From Jannaschia sp. S6380 (GTDB lineage: Bacteria; Pseudomonadota; Alphaproteobacteria; Rhodobacterales; Rhodobacteraceae), in NCBI RefSeq assembly GCF_023015695.1, contig NZ_JALKAS010000001.1:1674001-1738000 (forward strand): 64,000 bases of DNA, written 5' to 3'. Below, one piece after another: positions 61,396 to 64,000 of the stretch; the stretch's first letter is position 1; every line of letters begins with the position of its first letter. Position numbers and translations under genes: made by a program. The notes beneath the pieces are model-generated. The model saw nothing but the letters and a program-made list of their open reading frames with translations, made no database searches and was not told where the DNA came from.

Positions 61396-62820
61396 ATGAC
61401 ATCCCGAAGCAGCGAAGACTGGGATATCGGTGCCATGCCCCTCGTCGCACCCGAAACCCTGGATGGGATCGTCACGGCTCTGGCGGACATGGCCTTGGTC
61501 GTCACCGCCGACGGGCATGTCCGCTCCGTCCTGGCCGAGCCACGGGACGGGACGGAGGTGGAGCCGGCCCGCTGGCGCGATGAGGATCTTCGCACGTTCC
61601 TGACCGTCGAAAGCGTTCCGAAATTCGAGGCCGCGCTCGATCGCGCCGCCTCGGCGACCGGCGACGCCCGACCGGTCGAACTCAACCATGTCGACCCGGT
61701 CGACAAGGCCGAGTTGCCGATCGCCTATACCTTCCATCCGCTGGGCGGCGAGGCCGGTATCCTGATGCTGGGACGCGACCTGCGCCCCGTCTCGGCCATG
61801 CAGCAGCAACTGGTGGATGCGCAGATCGCGCTTGAAGGCGACTACGAGCGTCAGCGCGAATACGATACCCGCTTTCGCGTCCTGCTGGCCGCATCGCGCG
61901 ACGCGGTCCTGATCGTGTCGGTCGCCGATGGCCGCATCGTCGAGGCCAACGGCGTCGCCGCCGGCCTGCTGGGCCGCAGCGTCGAGGAACTGACCGGTCA
62001 GGAGATCGTGACGGTCTTCGACGACCGCGGCCGCGGCGAGTTCATGGCCGACATGGCAGCCTCGGCCCTGGCCGAAGGGGCGAGCCCGATCGGCGTCACG
62101 GCCCGCGACACCCGCCGCGCCCTGAAGGCGACGCCGTCCTTCTTTCGCGCCGCGGGCAACCGGATGATGCTGTGCCGACTGGAGGCGCAGGACCATGCCG
62201 AGGCCCCGACCGACGATCTGGCGCGCGGTCTGTCCGACCTCTACGATTTCGCGCCTGAGGCGATCGTATTCGTCGACCGCGACGGCACCATCGTGTCCGC
62301 GAACGAGGCCTTCTTGAACATGACGGAGACCGGCCATGACGTCGCCATCCGGAACCGGTCCATCGCCGATTACCTGGGCCGCGGAATCGTCGACATGAAG
62401 GTTCTGCTGGAAAACGCGACCCGGCAGGGGCGGATGCGCCTCTACTCCACCAAGCTGAATGGCCAGTACAGGGCCCAGCGCGCGGTCGAGATCTCGGCCA
62501 CCGCCCTGGTCGATGCGCGCAATCCGGGTTTCGTCCTCGTCATGCGCGACGCGACCGTCGGTGACACCGCCCGCGCCTTGCAGGGGGGCGACGGGGCCCA
62601 GGATGCGTCGCGTTCGGTGGTCGATCTGGTCGGCAGCGCGTCCCTCAAGGAGATCGTGGCCGACACGACCGAGGTGATCGAGAAGGTCTGCATCGAGGCG
62701 GCGGTGGGCCTGACCTCGAACAATCGCGTCGCTGCGGCCGAGATGCTGGGCCTCTCGCGGCAATCCCTCTACGTCAAGCTTCGCAAGTACGGCATGGTCT
62801 CGCGCGGCGAGGAGGACTGA
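61396..62820 (+). CDS. ppsR: Photosynthesis repressor PpsR (CrtJ)
   Basis: A 474-residue regulator with PAS-like domains (about residues 20-130, 155-260, 280-390; e.g. DFAPEAIVFVDRDGTIVSANEAFLNMT) and a Fis-type HTH at the end (NNRVAAAEMLGLSRQSLYVKLRKYGM). Cys260 and Cys432 correspond by position to the redox pair Cys251/Cys424 of R. sphaeroides PpsR. It represses bch, crt and puc genes under high oxygen. The ATG 61396 follows ACGAGGCG. No haem site is apparent by eye. Confidence 0.95.
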   Translation: MTSRSSEDWDIGAMPLVAPETLDGIVTALADMALVVTADGHVRSVLAEPRDGTEVEPARWRDEDLRTFLTVESVPKFEAALDRAASATGDARPVELNHVDPVDKAELPIAYTFHPLGGEAGILMLGRDLRPVSAMQQQLVDAQIALEGDYERQREYDTRFRVLLAASRDAVLIVSVADGRIVEANGVAAGLLGRSVEELTGQEIVTVFDDRGRGEFMADMAASALAEGASPIGVTARDTRRALKATPSFFRAAGNRMMLCRLEAQDHAEAPTDDLARGLSDLYDFAPEAIVFVDRDGTIVSANEAFLNMTETGHDVAIRNRSIADYLGRGIVDMKVLLENATRQGRMRLYSTKLNGQYRAQRAVEISATALVDARNPGFVLVMRDATVGDTARALQGGDGAQDASRSVVDLVGSASLKEIVADTTEVIEKVCIEAAVGLTSNNRVAAAEMLGLSRQSLYVKLRKYGMVSRGEED

Positions 62821-62835
62821 CGCCTCACGGTTTGC

Positions 62836-62853
62836 TGTAACGTGATGTTTACA
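62836..62853. promoter_or_regulatory. PpsR/CrtJ box before bchG
   Basis: TGTAACGTGATGTTTACA fits TGT-N12-ACA, with a symmetric TGTAA/TTACA core, lies in the 69-bp gap between ppsR and bchG and 37 bp before the bchG ATG. It implies bchG has its own PpsR-controlled promoter apart from ppaA-ppsR. Confidence 0.75.
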
Positions 62854-62889
62854 CTTGTCGGATCACGGACGTCCATTTAACCTGACATT

Positions 62890-63798
62890 ATGAGAGCGAC
62901 TGCCGTCCTTCCGGCCGGCCGCTGGCCCGAACCGGCGGCGATGCTGCGGCTGCTCAAGCCGATCACGTGGTTCCCCCCCATGTGGGCATATCTCTGCGGC
63001 ACCGTCTCCTCGGGCATGTCCCCCACCGGGAGCTGGGGCCTGATCCTCCTCGGCGTCGTTCTTGCCGGCCCGATCGTCTGCGGGATGAGCCAGGCCGCGA
63101 ATGACTGGTGCGACCGCCATGTCGACGCAATCAACGAACCCGATCGTCCGATTCCGTCGGGCCGCGTTCCGGGTCGATGGGGCCTGGGCATCGCGCTGGC
63201 CATCACGGTGCTGGCACTCGTCGTCGGGTATCAGCTCGGCCCTTGGGGGTTCGGCGCGACCATCGTCGGCGTGGCCGCCGCCTGGGCCTATTCGGCGGAG
63301 CCCGTCCGGCTCAAACGATCAGGATGGTGGGGGCCCGGCCTCGTCGGCCTCTGCTACGAAGGGCTGCCCTGGATCACGGGCGCCGCCGTCCTGTCGGCGG
63401 GCGCGCCCGGCTGGCCCGTCGTCGCGGTGGCGCTCCTCTATGCGGCAGGGGCGCACGGGATCATGACGCTGAACGATTTCAAGGCGCTCGACGGCGACCG
63501 CCGGATGGGCGTCAACTCCCTTCCCGTAACGCTCGGCCCGGATCGCGCGGCGCGCGTCGCCTGCTGGACGATGGCCGTCCCGCAAGTCGCGGTGGCCGCG
63601 CTCCTGCTTCACTGGGACCGTCCGCTCCACGCCGCCGCCATCGCCGCGCTGCTGTTGGGGCAGATGCTGGCGATGCGCGTGCTGCTGACCGATCCGCGCG
63701 GCCGGGCCCCCTGGTACAACGCCACCGGCATCACCCTTTATGTCTCGGGCATGATGATCGCGGCCTTCGCGCTGCGCAGCTTCGGGGGCTTGGCCTGA
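62890..63798 (+). CDS. bchG: Bacteriochlorophyll synthase (geranylgeranyl/phytyl transferase)
   Basis: A 302-residue UbiA-type prenyltransferase with about eight membrane helices. The first Asp motif is NDWCDRHVDAINEPDRPIPSG, and the second NDFKALDGDRRMGVNSLPV, as in BchG/ChlG. It esterifies bacteriochlorophyllide a with geranylgeranyl-PP. The gene order ppsR-bchG-(PucC-like) is conserved. Its TGA overlaps the next ATG by one base. Confidence 0.96.
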   Translation: MRATAVLPAGRWPEPAAMLRLLKPITWFPPMWAYLCGTVSSGMSPTGSWGLILLGVVLAGPIVCGMSQAANDWCDRHVDAINEPDRPIPSGRVPGRWGLGIALAITVLALVVGYQLGPWGFGATIVGVAAAWAYSAEPVRLKRSGWWGPGLVGLCYEGLPWITGAAVLSAGAPGWPVVAVALLYAAGAHGIMTLNDFKALDGDRRMGVNSLPVTLGPDRAARVACWTMAVPQVAVAALLLHWDRPLHAAAIAALLLGQMLAMRVLLTDPRGRAPWYNATGITLYVSGMMIAAFALRSFGGLA

Positions 63799-64000
63799 TG
63801 CTGGGCTGGGTCCAGATCGTCCGTCTGGGCCTGGTGCAGATGGCGCTGGGCGCGATCGTCGTGCTGACCACCTCGACCCTGAACCGGGTGATGGTGGTCG
63901 AGCTTGCCCTGCCCGCCACCCTGCCCGGCCTGCTGGTCGGTCTGCACTACGGCATCCAGATCACCCGCCCGAACTGGGGTTTCCGATCCGATACCGGCGG
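63798..64000 (+). CDS. PucC/BCH2-family membrane protein, 5' part
   Basis: The frame starts at ATG 63798 (TGATG overlap with bchG) and stays open to the window edge, 67 residues. MLGWVQIVRLGLVQMALGAIV, TTSTLNRVMVVELALPATLPGLLVGLHY and GFRSDT match the N-terminus of LhaA/PucC proteins; the position after bchG points to the BCH2 (orf428) member preceding bchP. It is a homologue of the lhaA product in this same window. Confidence 0.9.
   Translation, partial: MLGWVQIVRLGLVQMALGAIVVLTTSTLNRVMVVELALPATLPGLLVGLHYGIQITRPNWGFRSDTG

Overview
This is GC-rich DNA from an alphaproteobacterium of the Rhodobacterales (Roseobacter/Rhodobacter group), most likely an aerobic anoxygenic phototroph. The evidence is gene content and order. 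A bacteriochlorophyll/reaction-centre superoperon (bchF-bchN-bchB-bchH-bchL-bchM-lhaA-puhA-puhB-puhC-orf-acsF-puhE-hemA-cycA) lies divergent from ppaA-ppsR-bchG. It carries the oxygen-dependent cyclase acsF, and the left part of the window holds PHB synthesis, glycolate oxidation and typical Rhodobacterales housekeeping genes. No transposase, phage gene, CRISPR array or rRNA was recognised.

Region 1 (1-22.3 kb) is mostly housekeeping. It holds a PHB module (3' end of phaA, a patatin-like hydrolase, phaB), a LysR regulator with a divergent 46-codon gene, small conserved proteins (YdcH, DUF2007), a long-chain polyprenyl diphosphate synthase and ispE with a large TPR protein. ETF-ubiquinone oxidoreductase, DUF2834-lysA, a DUF4175 protein, a zinc-ribbon membrane protein, ftsE-ftsX-plsC, cobQ, a lytic transglycosylase, tRNA-Leu(TAA), a TPR lipoprotein-sized protein and two tandem trypsin-like proteases follow.

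Region 2 (22.3-36.1 kb) contains a glcD-glcE-orf-glcF glycolate oxidase operon with an operator-like inverted repeat in front, DUF599 and periplasmic proteins, a PLP dehydratase overlapping trpA, ychF and an L,D-transpeptidase. tRNA-Ser(GCT) sits between two stretches of about 0.5 and 0.8 kb without recognisable genes. An ECF sigma factor, its membrane anti-sigma factor and a subtilisin-like lipoprotein form one transcription unit.

Region 3 (36.1-44.5 kb) is accessory. It has an RTX protein with an internal 191-residue tandem duplication, a 1036-residue GH15-like glycoside hydrolase with a carbohydrate-binding module and an RTX-export-like C-terminus, and a copper locus. The copper locus comprises csoR with a palindromic operator, copC-copD, and a frameshifted glutaredoxin-MauE fusion pseudogene that has not kept a complete reading frame.

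Region 4 (44.5-64 kb) is the photosynthesis gene cluster. The minus-strand superoperon makes 5-aminolevulinate (HemA), inserts Mg (BchH), methylates (BchM), closes the isocyclic ring (AcsF), reduces protochlorophyllide (BchLNB) and hydrates the 3-vinyl group (BchF). It also builds the reaction centre/LH1 (PuhA, PuhB, PuhC, PuhE, LhaA) and supplies cytochrome c2. The plus strand carries the B12-binding antirepressor PpaA/AerR, the repressor PpsR and the start of bchG-(PucC-like). Three TGT-N12-ACA boxes, two of which contain the -35 hexamers of the divergent promoters, indicate direct PpsR control of both directions.
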